A stretch of 64,000 nt of DNA from JBNPEO01 sp050490315 (GTDB taxonomy: Bacteria > Actinomycetota > Actinomycetes > Actinomycetales > Micrococcaceae). Below, in pieces: positions 25,508-33,281 of the stretch (within the stretch, counting starts at the first letter, position 1; every line of letters starts with the position of its first letter). The stretch lies in the NCBI RefSeq assembly GCF_050490315.1, contig NZ_JBNPEO010000004.1, positions 114,228 through 178,227 of the forward strand. The letters are read 5' to 3'. A program made the position numbers and the translations under genes. The notes beneath the pieces are model-generated. The model searched no databases. It was not told the origin of the DNA and saw only the letters and a program-made list of their open reading frames with translations.

Positions 25508-26584
25508 ATTAGCGAGCCAAGAATCAATGAGCGGATCCGCGTCCCAGAGGTGCGGCTTGTAGGGCCGGCAGGTGAGCAAGTAGGGATCGTCCGCATTGAG
25601 GATGCCCTGCGTTTGGCAGCCGAGTCGGACCTTGATCTCGTTGAAGTTGCACCTCAGGCGAAGCCTCCGGTGTGCAAGCTGATGGACTTCGGCAAGTACA
25701 AGTACGAAGCCGCAGTCAAGGCACGTGAAGCCCGGAAGAACCAGACCAACACTGTTCTGAAGGAAATCCGCTTCCGCCTCAAGATCGACACCCATGACTA
25801 CGAAACCAAGCGTGGACACGCACTGCGCTTCCTCGGTGCCGGTGACAAGGTCAAGGCCATGATCCAGTTCCGCGGTCGTGAGCAGCAGCGCCCCGAGATG
25901 GGTATTCGCCTGTTGCAGCGCTTCGCTGAGGACGTCTCTGAAGTTGGCGTGGTTGAGTCCACCCCGCGCATTGATGGCCGCAACATGGTGATGGTCATCG
26001 GTCCTCTGAAGAACAAGGCCGAGGCAAAAGCTGAGGCTCGTCGCGCTGCACAGCGTGCCGAGGCTAAGGCGCAGAATGCTGCCAAGGGTGAAGGACGTGT
26101 AGACGTGGATGCAGATAACTCTGCTCCGATGACTCAGAGCCTCGCGGACCTGCTTCCTGAAGGCCTGCACCTCGGCGAGGATGCAGCCAAGCAGGCGCAG
26201 AACGATGCAGCAGAAGCACCTCAGGCGAATGTCGAAGAAGCCAAGGTTGAAGAGACCAAAGCTGAGGACGCTGCGCCGGTTGAAGAAGCCAAGGTGGAAA
26301 CAGTTGCAGTAACTGCTGCTGAGAAGCCAGTCGAAAAACCGGTTGCCGCTAAGGCTGTTCCTGCCAAGAAGCCTGCTGCTAGCAAGCCTGCCTCCGCTGC
26401 AAAGCCAGCGGCAGCGGCGAAACCCGCTGCAAGCGCAAAGCCCGCGGCGGCCCCCAAACCTGCCGCAGCTGCAAAGCCTGCAGCATCCGTGAAGCCTACG
26501 GCTGCAAAGCCCACCGCTACACCCAAGCCGTCGGGAGCTGCAAAGCCTGCCGCACCGAAGCCGGCGCCTAAAAAGACCAACTAG
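25508..26584 (+). CDS. infC: Translation initiation factor IF-3 with long Lys/Pro/Ala tail, ATT start
   Basis: 358-residue IF-3, which binds the 30S subunit, blocks premature 50S joining and checks start codons. The N-terminal domain begins ISEPRINERIRVPEVRLVG and has the linker KPPVCKLMDFGKYKYE; the C-terminal domain runs to GPLKNKAEAKAEARR (about residue 185). The remaining 170 residues are acidic, then a run of Lys-Pro-Ala units. The start is ATT 25508: AGGAG lies 7 nt upstream, the conserved N-terminus starts there and no ATG or GTG is available before the GTG at residue 15. Non-AUG starts on infC are known to allow autoregulation by IF-3. Confidence 0.92.
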   Translation: MSEPRINERIRVPEVRLVGPAGEQVGIVRIEDALRLAAESDLDLVEVAPQAKPPVCKLMDFGKYKYEAAVKAREARKNQTNTVLKEIRFRLKIDTHDYETKRGHALRFLGAGDKVKAMIQFRGREQQRPEMGIRLLQRFAEDVSEVGVVESTPRIDGRNMVMVIGPLKNKAEAKAEARRAAQRAEAKAQNAAKGEGRVDVDADNSAPMTQSLADLLPEGLHLGEDAAKQAQNDAAEAPQANVEEAKVEETKAEDAAPVEEAKVETVAVTAAEKPVEKPVAAKAVPAKKPAASKPASAAKPAAAAKPAASAKPAAAPKPAAAAKPAASVKPTAAKPTATPKPSGAAKPAAPKPAPKKTN

Positions 26585-26631
26585 TTCCAACGGACGGGAC
26601 GGCCACCGCCTCCCTGAAGTAAGCAACCAGA

Positions 26632-26653
26632 CGGTTTCCCGAAAAGGAAACCG
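26632..26653 (+). other. Hairpin between infC and rpmI
   Basis: CGGTTTCC-N6-GGAAACCG is a perfect 8-bp stem without a U run; it may be an RNA processing or stability element. Confidence 0.4.
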
Positions 26654-26701
26654 CATAGTGATCCGCAGCTTGTCTGCGGCAATGTAAGGAGATCGGTTCC
26701 C

Positions 26702-26896
26702 ATGCCGAAGATGAAGACCCACAGCGGTGCTAAGAAGCGCTTTAAGCTGACCGGTACCGGCAAGCTCAAGCGCCAGCAGGCTAACCGCCGCCACTACCTG
26801 GAGCACAAGTCCTCCCGCCTGACCCGCCGTCTGGCTGGCGACAAGATTGTTGCCAAGGGCGATGCAAAGGTCATCCGGAAGATGCTCGGCGTCTAA
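26702..26896 (+). CDS. rpmI: 50S ribosomal protein L35 (bL35)
   Basis: 64-residue, strongly basic ribosomal protein beginning MPKMKTHSGAKKRFKLTG, complete to RKMLGV. AAGGAG lies 10 nt upstream of the ATG. Second gene of the infC operon. Confidence 0.97.
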   Translation: MPKMKTHSGAKKRFKLTGTGKLKRQQANRRHYLEHKSSRLTRRLAGDKIVAKGDAKVIRKMLGV

Positions 26897-27016
26897 CTTT
26901 CCCCCGAATATTGGCTGATAGCACCACTGCATCAGCTGTTTTCTCAAAGCCTTCTCAGGCCCGCTGAATAACTTGGCGGACATCGCTTGGGATAAGAATT
27001 CTGAAGGAGTACGCAC

Positions 27017-27703
27017 GTGGCACGTGTGAAGCGGGCGGTCAACGCCCACAAGAAGCGCCGGGTTATCCTCGAACGCGCAAAAGGTTACCGCGGACAGCGT
27101 TCACGCTTGTACCGCAAGGCGAAGGAGCAGTTGCTCCACTCGTTCGTATACAGCTACGGCGACCGTCGCAAGCGTAAGGGTGACTTCCGTCGCCTCTGGA
27201 TCCAGCGCATCAACGCTGCATCCCGCGCCAACGGCTTGACCTACAACCGTCTGATCCAGGGCCTTAAGGCTGCTGAGATCGAGGTTGACCGCCGTATGCT
27301 TGCCGAGCTCGCAGTGAGCGACGCTGGTGCTTTCGCCGCGTTGGTTAAGATTGCCAAGGACGCTCTCCCGGCTGACACTTCCGCACCGGCCGTCAAGGCT
27401 GAGGTGGCACCGAAGGCTGCCCCCAAGGCTGCTAAGGCACCGAAGGCTGAGAAGGCCGCTCCGGCTAAGGCTGAGGCTTCCTCCAAGAAGGAAATCGACG
27501 GCGCCATTGTTGCTGTTGACGGCCAGGAAGCTCCTGAGGGTCACTCCATCAAGGGCAACGCTGAGTCCAATAAGTACCACGTTCCCGGTTCCACCTGGTA
27601 CGACGTAACTGTTGCTGAGTACTGGTTCTCCACCGTTGAAGCAGCTAAGGCTGCAGGCTTCGAGCCTGCCGGTGGCGAAGCTCGCCAGCAGATCAAGAAC
27701 TAG
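27017..27703 (+). CDS. rplT: 50S ribosomal protein L20 (bL20) with C-terminal extra domain
   Basis: 228 residues, against about 120-130 for most L20. Residues 1 to about 120 are a normal L20 (MARVKRAVNAHKKRRVILE, KGYRGQRSRLYRKA, FRRLWIQRINAASR). An Ala/Lys/Pro linker (about 120-157) leads to a second domain with IDGAIVAVDG, HSIKGNAESNKYHVPGS and VAEYWFSTVEAAKAAGFEPA. That domain resembles a small module found in other actinobacterial proteins with the HxIKGN..YH.PGS..Y pattern; its role is not known to me. The gene is in frame throughout, GTG start with AAGGAG 7 nt upstream. Confidence 0.95.
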   Translation: MARVKRAVNAHKKRRVILERAKGYRGQRSRLYRKAKEQLLHSFVYSYGDRRKRKGDFRRLWIQRINAASRANGLTYNRLIQGLKAAEIEVDRRMLAELAVSDAGAFAALVKIAKDALPADTSAPAVKAEVAPKAAPKAAKAPKAEKAAPAKAEASSKKEIDGAIVAVDGQEAPEGHSIKGNAESNKYHVPGSTWYDVTVAEYWFSTVEAAKAAGFEPAGGEARQQIKN

Positions 27704-27716
27704 TCGCGAAAGCCAC

Positions 27717-27722
27717 TAAAGT
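27717..27722 (+). promoter_or_regulatory. -10 element TAAAGT, leaderless rRNA methyltransferase promoter
   Basis: TAAAGT lies 6 nt before the ATG at 27729 and just after the rplT stop. Confidence 0.5.
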
Positions 27723-27728
27723 TCTTAT

Positions 27729-28619
27729 ATGAACCAAAGCGGACGCCCCCAAGTATTGCCCATGACCAACCCCCGAGCTGATCGGGTACGGGATGTGGCA
27801 AAGCTTGGTGGGCGTCCGGTTCGTTTAAAGCGCGAACAGTTCCTCGTCGAGGGCCCTCAGGCCGTTCGTGAAGCCCTAGACCTTGACCGTCGGCGTCGTG
27901 ACGCGGGTGCCGCGGGTGTCGTCGTCGAACTATTCGCAAGCGAGGCCTGCCTCGAGAAGCACCCCGAACTTGCCCAGGCAGCGGCCGGCGTGCCGTTACG
28001 GATCGCCACCAACGAGGTCCTTGCGGCTATGGCGGACACGGTCTCTCCTCAGGGAATTGTGGCCGTATGCCGTTTTGTGGACGTCACCTTAGACTCTGTG
28101 CTCGACGCTGGGCCCCGGCTGATTGCCGTGCTTTGCCAAGTGCGGGACCCCGGTAACGCAGGGACGGTCCTACGAGCCGCTGACGCTGCCGGAGCGGATG
28201 CTGTTATCTTGACCGCTTCGAGCGTAGATATTTACAACCCTAAAGCCGTACGCTCCACGGCAGGTTCGCTGTTTCACTTGCCAGTGGTACTCGGGACAGA
28301 TGCTCACGAGCTCGCCGCAGCGTGCAAGGAGCGGGGGATTGGTGTGTTAGCTGCCGACGGTTATGGCGACGTAAACCTCGATGAGCTGCAGGATGCCAGT
28401 GCTGCACGCAGGCTAGGTGGCGTTGAGAGTAGCGGATATCAACTCGAGAAGCCCACTGCCTGGCTGTTTGGTAACGAGGCTCAGGGTTTGTCAGAGGACG
28501 AGCTTGCTCTGGCGGACCATCGTGTTGCTGTTCCCGTGTATGGGTCAGCGGAGAGTTTGAATCTTGGGACGGCAGCTACCGTTTGCGTGTATGCAAGTGC
28601 CAGGGCACAGCGTCGTTAG
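27729..28619 (+). CDS. TrmH/SpoU family RNA 2'-O-methyltransferase
   Basis: 296-residue SPOUT methyltransferase acting on rRNA or tRNA ribose. A substrate-binding N-terminal domain (KREQFLVEGPQAVREAL) precedes the knotted SAM domain with RDPGNAGTVLRAADAAGAD, LFGNEAQGLS and AVPVYGSAESLNLGTAATV. The exact target nucleotide is not clear. Its place after rplT and usually before pheS is conserved in actinobacteria; here about 5 kb of other genes separates it from pheS. ATG 27762 (MTNPRA) is a second possible start. Confidence 0.9.
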   Translation: MNQSGRPQVLPMTNPRADRVRDVAKLGGRPVRLKREQFLVEGPQAVREALDLDRRRRDAGAAGVVVELFASEACLEKHPELAQAAAGVPLRIATNEVLAAMADTVSPQGIVAVCRFVDVTLDSVLDAGPRLIAVLCQVRDPGNAGTVLRAADAAGADAVILTASSVDIYNPKAVRSTAGSLFHLPVVLGTDAHELAAACKERGIGVLAADGYGDVNLDELQDASAARRLGGVESSGYQLEKPTAWLFGNEAQGLSEDELALADHRVAVPVYGSAESLNLGTAATVCVYASARAQRR

Positions 28620-28624
28620 CCTGG

Positions 28625-28646
28625 CTTGCACCTATGGGAGTGCAAG
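28625..28646. other. Hairpin upstream of the terminator
   Basis: CTTGCAC-N8-GTGCAAG, a perfect 7-bp stem 18 nt before the main terminator hairpin; possibly part of the same termination region. Confidence 0.4.
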
Positions 28647-28663
28647 AATCCAACGTTAAATCA

Positions 28664-28697
28664 GAAAGCCCCCAGCGCCGAGGCGCCGGGGGCTTTC
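28664..28697. terminator. Bidirectional terminator, 16-bp stem with one mismatch
   Basis: GAAAGCCCCCAGCGCC pairs with its near-complement across a 2-nt gap, with A and T tracts on the outer ends, between two convergent genes. Confidence 0.85.
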
Positions 28698-28710
28698 GTC
28701 ATTCAGCTAC

Positions 28711-28977
28711 TTAGGCCTTATTGCGACCAGTGACGGCGCCGTATACACCGGCAACTACTAGACCACCAATAATGGCGAAAATCCAGGTTCCCAAGTGGAA
28801 GAAGCCCTGAATAGAGCTTGCTCCGAATACGAGGCTGGACAACCAGCCACCAACAATGGCGCCAACAACGCCGAGGACCAAGCTGGTAATCCAGCCGCCA
28901 CCGACTTTGCCGGGCATGATTGCCTTAACAATCGCGCCAACAATAAGACCAAGAATGATCCATCCTAGAAAACCCAT
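28711..28977 (-). CDS. GlsB/YeaQ/YmgE family membrane protein
   Basis: 88-residue protein with three hydrophobic, Gly-rich helices, beginning MGFLGWIILGLIVGAIVKAIMPGK and containing GGGWITSLVLGVVGAIVGGWL, typical of this stress-linked transglycosylase-associated family. Biochemical role unknown. The frame is open to 29085 but GGAGG about 8 nt before ATG 28977 fixes the start. Confidence 0.9.
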   Translation of the reverse strand: MGFLGWIILGLIVGAIVKAIMPGKVGGGWITSLVLGVVGAIVGGWLSSLVFGASSIQGFFHLGTWIFAIIGGLVVAGVYGAVTGRNKA

Positions 28978-29160
28978 AATATGCCTCCTATGAAAGGGCT
29001 CAACTGACGTCGTAACGCTAGCATCTTTTACATCTTGATGTGCTAGGAGAGAGAGCAACACGCATAAACGGGGTTCGTCTGACATATCCCGGTATTCTGA
29101 GCAGTGACAAAAGAACTAGTCTCGGTACTGAGGCGTGGGTAGAATAAACGGGGTAAAAAC

Positions 29161-30120
29161 GTGGCAGCAGGCGGCGGAACAAAAGCGATCGTGGCGGCGC
29201 TAGGAGCAAACCTAGCTATCGCTGTTATGAAATTCTTGGCATTCTTTCTGACAGCCTCATCATCGATGCTGGCAGAGGGTATTCACTCTGTAGCCGACTC
29301 AGGGAATCAGCTGCTTTTGCTGATCGGTGGAAAACGCGCCAAGCGTGAAGCGGACGCCAAACACCCCTTCGGCTATGGCCGTGAGAGATTCATCTATGCC
29401 TTTATTGTCTCGATTGTGTTGTTCAGTGTTGGCGGACTCTTTGCCCTTTACGAAGCATGGGGAAAGATCCAGCACCCGCACGCCATTGAAGGCAATTTCT
29501 GGTGGGTCCCGCTTGCCGTGTTGGTGGGGGCAATTGTTGCTGAAAGTTTTTCGTTCCGAACGGCTATCAAAGAATCTAACCCGCTGCGTGGGACACAGAG
29601 CTGGGTTAAGTTCATTCGAAACGCCAAACAGCCCGAACTGCCGGTCATCTTACTCGAAGACTTCGGCGCTCTGATTGGTTTGATTTTTGCCCTCTTGGGC
29701 GTGGGGTTGACCCTGATTACTGGCAACGGAATCTGGGATGCTATTGGCACCGGAATGATCGGTCTGCTGCTGGTATTTATCGCCATTGTTTTGGCGATTG
29801 AAACTAAGTCCTTGTTGTTGGGCGAGTCGGCTACCAAAAATGACGTCGCAAAAATTGAAGCTGCAATTGAGTCAGACGGTACCAAAATCATTCACTTGAA
29901 GACCCTGCACATGGGTCCGGAGGAACTATTGGTCGCGGCAAAGATTTCCGTAGGTGCCGCTGATTCCGGTGCCGAGATTGCCACGGTTATTGATAGCGCC
30001 GAGGTCCGAATCCGGGAAGCAGTACCGATGGCGCGGGTCATCTACCTCGAGCCAGACCTCCTGCGGCACGCTGACTCCGTTCAGCTCCCCGAAGATACTT
30101 CGGCTCCGCTGAACGGCTAG
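29161..30120 (+). CDS. Cation diffusion facilitator family transporter
   Basis: 319-residue metal efflux pump of the CDF family, likely exporting zinc, iron or manganese in exchange for protons. Six membrane helices; the metal motif EGIHSVADS has H42 and D46 in helix 2, LLEDFGALIG is the matching acidic helix 5 site, and a cytoplasmic ferredoxin-like domain follows. KHPFGYGRERFIY is typical of the SLC30A9-like branch. TAGAAT at 29140-29145 is a likely -10, giving a leader of under 10 nt before the GTG. The stop overlaps the convergent MFS gene by 3 nt. Confidence 0.88.
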   Translation: MAAGGGTKAIVAALGANLAIAVMKFLAFFLTASSSMLAEGIHSVADSGNQLLLLIGGKRAKREADAKHPFGYGRERFIYAFIVSIVLFSVGGLFALYEAWGKIQHPHAIEGNFWWVPLAVLVGAIVAESFSFRTAIKESNPLRGTQSWVKFIRNAKQPELPVILLEDFGALIGLIFALLGVGLTLITGNGIWDAIGTGMIGLLLVFIAIVLAIETKSLLLGESATKNDVAKIEAAIESDGTKIIHLKTLHMGPEELLVAAKISVGAADSGAEIATVIDSAEVRIREAVPMARVIYLEPDLLRHADSVQLPEDTSAPLNG

Positions 30121-31325
30121 CTCACTAAGGGTCGCTTGCGTTCCACATAGCCGCTAACTAGAGCAACACCGAGCCCCAGCACGGCCAAGCCTGCACCAAC
30201 CAGTGCTGGGGCTCGGTAGCCCCAACCCCAAGCAATGACCACACCGCCCAAGAAGGCCCCCAATGCGTTGGCCACGTTCAGGGCGGCGTGATTAAGAGAT
30301 GAAGCCAGTGACGGGGCCTCGGGAGAGGCGTCCAATAGCCTGGTTTGGAGGGAGGGAACCAACATGGAACCCATACTGCCCACAACAAATACCATCAGCA
30401 ACGCTGAGGGCGCCCAAACCACCGATACAAAGTACAGTACGAGGGAAACGGCGATTGCGGCGAGAACGCCGTAAATTGTTCCCATCACCGAGCGGTCTGC
30501 CAAGCGACCACCGATGATGTTGCCAGCCACCATGCCTAGGCCATAGAGGGCCACCACTAGCGGGATTAGCCCGGCGGGAAGTCCTGTAACGGCCGTCATG
30601 GTGTGTGAAATATAGGTGTAGGTGGCGAAGAATCCTCCAAAGCCAACCACACCAATCAGCAGTGCGAGCCAAACCTGCAAACGCTTAAGAGCACCAAGCT
30701 CGCGCCGGATGCTTGCATCAGGACGAGCTTCGCTAAACGGCACAAAGCGTGCGATCAGTGCGACTGTTACGAGTCCGATTCCTGCAACCACAACAAACAA
30801 CAAACGCCAGCCAAAGTTCTGCCCCACCCAGGTGGCAATAGGAACACCAATTACGTTTGCCACGGTTAAACCGGCCATCACCATGGAGATTGCCCAGCCG
30901 CGCCGGCTTGCCGGCACCAAAGACGCAGCAATGACCGCAGCGACTCCGAAGAATGCACCGTGGGGGAGTCCGGAAACAAAGCGGGTGACAAGCATCCAGT
31001 GATAATCCGGCGCCGCGAATGAGGAGAAGTTGGCGAGAGCAAAAATCACCATAAGCGCTAGTGCAAGCCACTTGCGCGGCAGCTTGGCTCCAACGGCGGC
31101 AAGAACCGGCGCGCCAACACAAACACCCAAGGCATACGCCGAGATAAGGTTCCCGGCGTCTGGTGTGCTGATGTTCAAACCGCGTTCCACGTCGCTGAGC
31201 AATCCCATCATGGCAAATTCAGTGGTTCCGATTCCGAATCCGCCCATAGCCAGAGCAAAAATGGCGAAGGTGAGTTCACGCCGGGAAAGCGTCGACAAAG
31301 AATGATGGGGCGTGGTTGGCGTCAT
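30117..31325 (-). CDS. MFS transporter, DHA1 (AraJ/YdhP-like) family
   Basis: 402-residue carrier with twelve predicted helices. The opening LTFAIFALAMGGFGIGTTEFAMMGLL and the loop GAKLPRKWLALALM identify the arabinose-efflux / drug-efflux branch. Substrate unknown. MTPTTPHH (31325) is chosen over an upstream in-frame start at 31376. It overlaps the end of the CDF gene and diverges from the Nudix gene. Confidence 0.85.
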   Translation of the reverse strand: MTPTTPHHSLSTLSRRELTFAIFALAMGGFGIGTTEFAMMGLLSDVERGLNISTPDAGNLISAYALGVCVGAPVLAAVGAKLPRKWLALALMVIFALANFSSFAAPDYHWMLVTRFVSGLPHGAFFGVAAVIAASLVPASRRGWAISMVMAGLTVANVIGVPIATWVGQNFGWRLLFVVVAGIGLVTVALIARFVPFSEARPDASIRRELGALKRLQVWLALLIGVVGFGGFFATYTYISHTMTAVTGLPAGLIPLVVALYGLGMVAGNIIGGRLADRSVMGTIYGVLAAIAVSLVLYFVSVVWAPSALLMVFVVGSMGSMLVPSLQTRLLDASPEAPSLASSLNHAALNVANALGAFLGGVVIAWGWGYRAPALVGAGLAVLGLGVALVSGYVERKRPLVS

Positions 31326-31448
31326 AACCTGCAATTTCGGTGGGAGTGAGTCGTATCCGCACAACAGCGCAAACACAAAGATGATTTCTTCAACCCTAAA
31401 TGGTGCTTAAATCATTCCGCGATTCCTAGAGCAAATTTCGCCCTTGCC

Positions 31449-31454
31449 TACACT
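31449..31454 (+). promoter_or_regulatory. -10 element TACACT, leaderless Nudix gene promoter
   Basis: TACACT lies 6 nt before the GTG at 31461. Confidence 0.5.
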
Positions 31455-31460
31455 GGTGAG

Positions 31461-31889
31461 GTGACTAAGACGATTCACGTAGTGGCAGCAGCCATTTGCG
31501 ACTCCCTAAACCACCCCACCAAATTGCTGATTGCCCAACGCAGCGCACCACCCAAATTCGCAGGTATGTGGGAATTCCCCGGCGGGAAAGTGGAAGCGGG
31601 GGAGACAGATCGGAATGCCTTGACGAGGGAGATCCGCGAGGAGCTTGGTGTGGAGATCACGCTGGGCGCAGCCGTTCTAGCCGAGGACCCGATGGGCTGG
31701 CCGCTCAACGAGAAGGCCGTGATGCGGGTGTGGCTCGGAGAAATTACAGAAGGTGAGCCGGCTGCCTTGGAAGATCACCACGAGCTGCGCTGGGTTCATT
31801 TAGCGGATCCTGAAGGAATTATGGCGCTGCCGTGGATCCCGGCTGACCTTCCTATTGTTGAAGCTCTTCTGAAGTTGGTGGCGGCATGA
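31461..31889 (+). CDS. Nudix hydrolase, MutT type
   Basis: 142-residue hydrolase likely cleaning 8-oxo-dGTP or another NTP. The Nudix box spans 41-63: GGKVEAGE then REIREELG. Also typical of MutT are IAQRSAPPKFAGMWEFPGGK and LRWVHLAD. The stop overlaps the ATG of pcp (ATGA), so the two are co-translated. Confidence 0.88.
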   Translation: MTKTIHVVAAAICDSLNHPTKLLIAQRSAPPKFAGMWEFPGGKVEAGETDRNALTREIREELGVEITLGAAVLAEDPMGWPLNEKAVMRVWLGEITEGEPAALEDHHELRWVHLADPEGIMALPWIPADLPIVEALLKLVAA

Positions 31890-32587
31890 TCCTACTGACC
31901 GGGTTCGAACCCTTTAACGGAGCCACAATGAATCCTTCGTGGGTGGCGGCCCAAAGCGCTGCCGATCAACTAAACGCCCAGGGGATAGCCACGGCGGCAA
32001 TCGAGCTGAAGTGTGTGTTCGGTGAGAGCGCCAGCCAGCTCAAAGCGGCCATCAGCACTCATAACCCGGACGTTGTTATTTGTGTTGGCCAAGCCGGCGG
32101 CACCAAGGCTATTCGCGTTGAGCGGGTTGCAGTTAATCTGGACGATGCTCCGATTCCGGACAATGCCGGGAACCAACCGATCGATATTCCCGTGGTCCAG
32201 AACGGTCCGGCCGCCTATTTCAGCGGGCTACCTGTTAAAGCCCTGGCACAGGCCATCCGAGACGCAGGCATTCCGGCCGTTGTGTCAGCGAGTGCGGGCA
32301 GCTACGTCTGCAATCACGTTTTCTATTCGCTGATGCATCAAATCCAAGAGGTTCCCCACCTACGCGGAGGGTTTATCCACGTCCCACTTGCCACTGAACA
32401 ATTGTCCACTGAACAATTGTCACCCGAACAACTTGAGCCGGAACAAGGGGCGTTGACGCAATCAGGCACTAACAACACCTCACCTTCCTTGCCACTGGAA
32501 AGTATCAGCGCCGCTCTTGTTACGGCCGTCCACACCCTAGTATCTGGCAACAGCGAGCTGCATTATCCCGCCGGATCTACCCACTAA
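31886..32587 (+). CDS. pcp: Pyroglutamyl-peptidase I
   Basis: 233-residue cysteine peptidase removing N-terminal pyroglutamate. Opening LLTGFEPFNG and catalytic residues E80, C142 (GSYVCNH) and H165 (FIHVP) are present. Directly after H165 the protein has an inserted Glu/Gln/Leu-rich stretch (about 170-187) made by a 15-bp tandem repeat, making it longer than the usual 200-215 residues. Confidence 0.92.
   Translation: MILLTGFEPFNGATMNPSWVAAQSAADQLNAQGIATAAIELKCVFGESASQLKAAISTHNPDVVICVGQAGGTKAIRVERVAVNLDDAPIPDNAGNQPIDIPVVQNGPAAYFSGLPVKALAQAIRDAGIPAVVSASAGSYVCNHVFYSLMHQIQEVPHLRGGFIHVPLATEQLSTEQLSPEQLEPEQGALTQSGTNNTSPSLPLESISAALVTAVHTLVSGNSELHYPAGSTH
32393..32437 (+). repeat. 15-bp tandem repeat inside pcp
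   Basis: Three units: ACTGAACAATTGTCC, ACTGAACAATTGTCA and a diverged CCCGAACAACTTGAG, followed by part of a fourth. Each unit codes for a TEQLS-like five-residue step, so copy changes stay in frame. Confidence 0.8.
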
Positions 32588-32606
32588 GCACTCCGCCTGC
32601 TAACTA

Positions 32607-33281
32607 CTAGGCCACAGCCCACACAACGGTGACCGAAGCGGTGACAGACGATTCACCTGCGGAGACTGGCATAACATCGGTAGCTGACATCCGGGCAAAT
32701 TTGGGGTGGGGCTGAGTAAACCCTGAGGGGGTTTCACCCAGCGATACAATCTCCGCCAAGTGCACCCCAGCCAAAGAGCAATAGTGTTCTGCGCGTTCCT
32801 TGGCGTCAGCAAATGCGGCTTCCCTCGCCGCCGCTGCGAGAGAACTTTCATCGGTAAAGCCTAGGCTGAGTCCGTTCAGGCGCACGTTGTTGCCTCCGGC
32901 CTTAACCACTAGTGCCACTACGTCCGAGATTTGCGTTAGTGGGGTAATCCGCACCGTGAGCGTTGAGCTAGCCACGTAAGCGGTGGTCACTTGGCCCCGA
33001 CCTTCTTCCCAAACGGTCTCAGCGCGAAGGTCCAGTGCCGACGTCGTAATGTCCTGTTCGCGTACCTCGGCATCGCGGAGGGCCTGCAGTAGACGCAGTG
33101 CAGCGGCACTTGCAGCGGCGTAAGCCTCTGGGGCGTCACCGGCGCGTACCTCGACGCCGGCGTTCATGACCGCTTGATCAGGTGCGGCGTTGGCAGAACC
33201 TGTACCCGTCACGGTGATGGTCCGTGCAGGACCCACCAAGGCACCAGCAGCAGGAACAGAAGGATTGGGCATTTCAGACAT
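32607..33281 (-). CDS. SIMPL (DUF541) domain protein
   Basis: 224-residue protein with a SIMPL domain from RTITVTGTGSANAAPDQAVMNAGVEVRAG to the end, including GLSLGFTDESSL and the repeated AREAAFADAKERAE. Family members are usually periplasmic or cell-surface proteins, but no signal peptide is visible here, so a cytoplasmic location is likely. Function unknown. Its ATG overlaps the stop of the upstream HEARH protein gene by 8 nt on the same strand. Confidence 0.85.
   Translation of the reverse strand: MSEMPNPSVPAAGALVGPARTITVTGTGSANAAPDQAVMNAGVEVRAGDAPEAYAAASAAALRLLQALRDAEVREQDITTSALDLRAETVWEEGRGQVTTAYVASSTLTVRITPLTQISDVVALVVKAGGNNVRLNGLSLGFTDESSLAAAAREAAFADAKERAEHYCSLAGVHLAEIVSLGETPSGFTQPHPKFARMSATDVMPVSAGESSVTASVTVVWAVA

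Noticed and set aside
24779..27049. 756-codon minus-strand open frame running through rpmI and infC
   Set aside because: Only its last 126 codons (DUF1844) are real. The rest mirrors the opposite strand's codon bias; the Cys/Gly/Arg-rich translation has no domain and lies opposite rpmI and infC.
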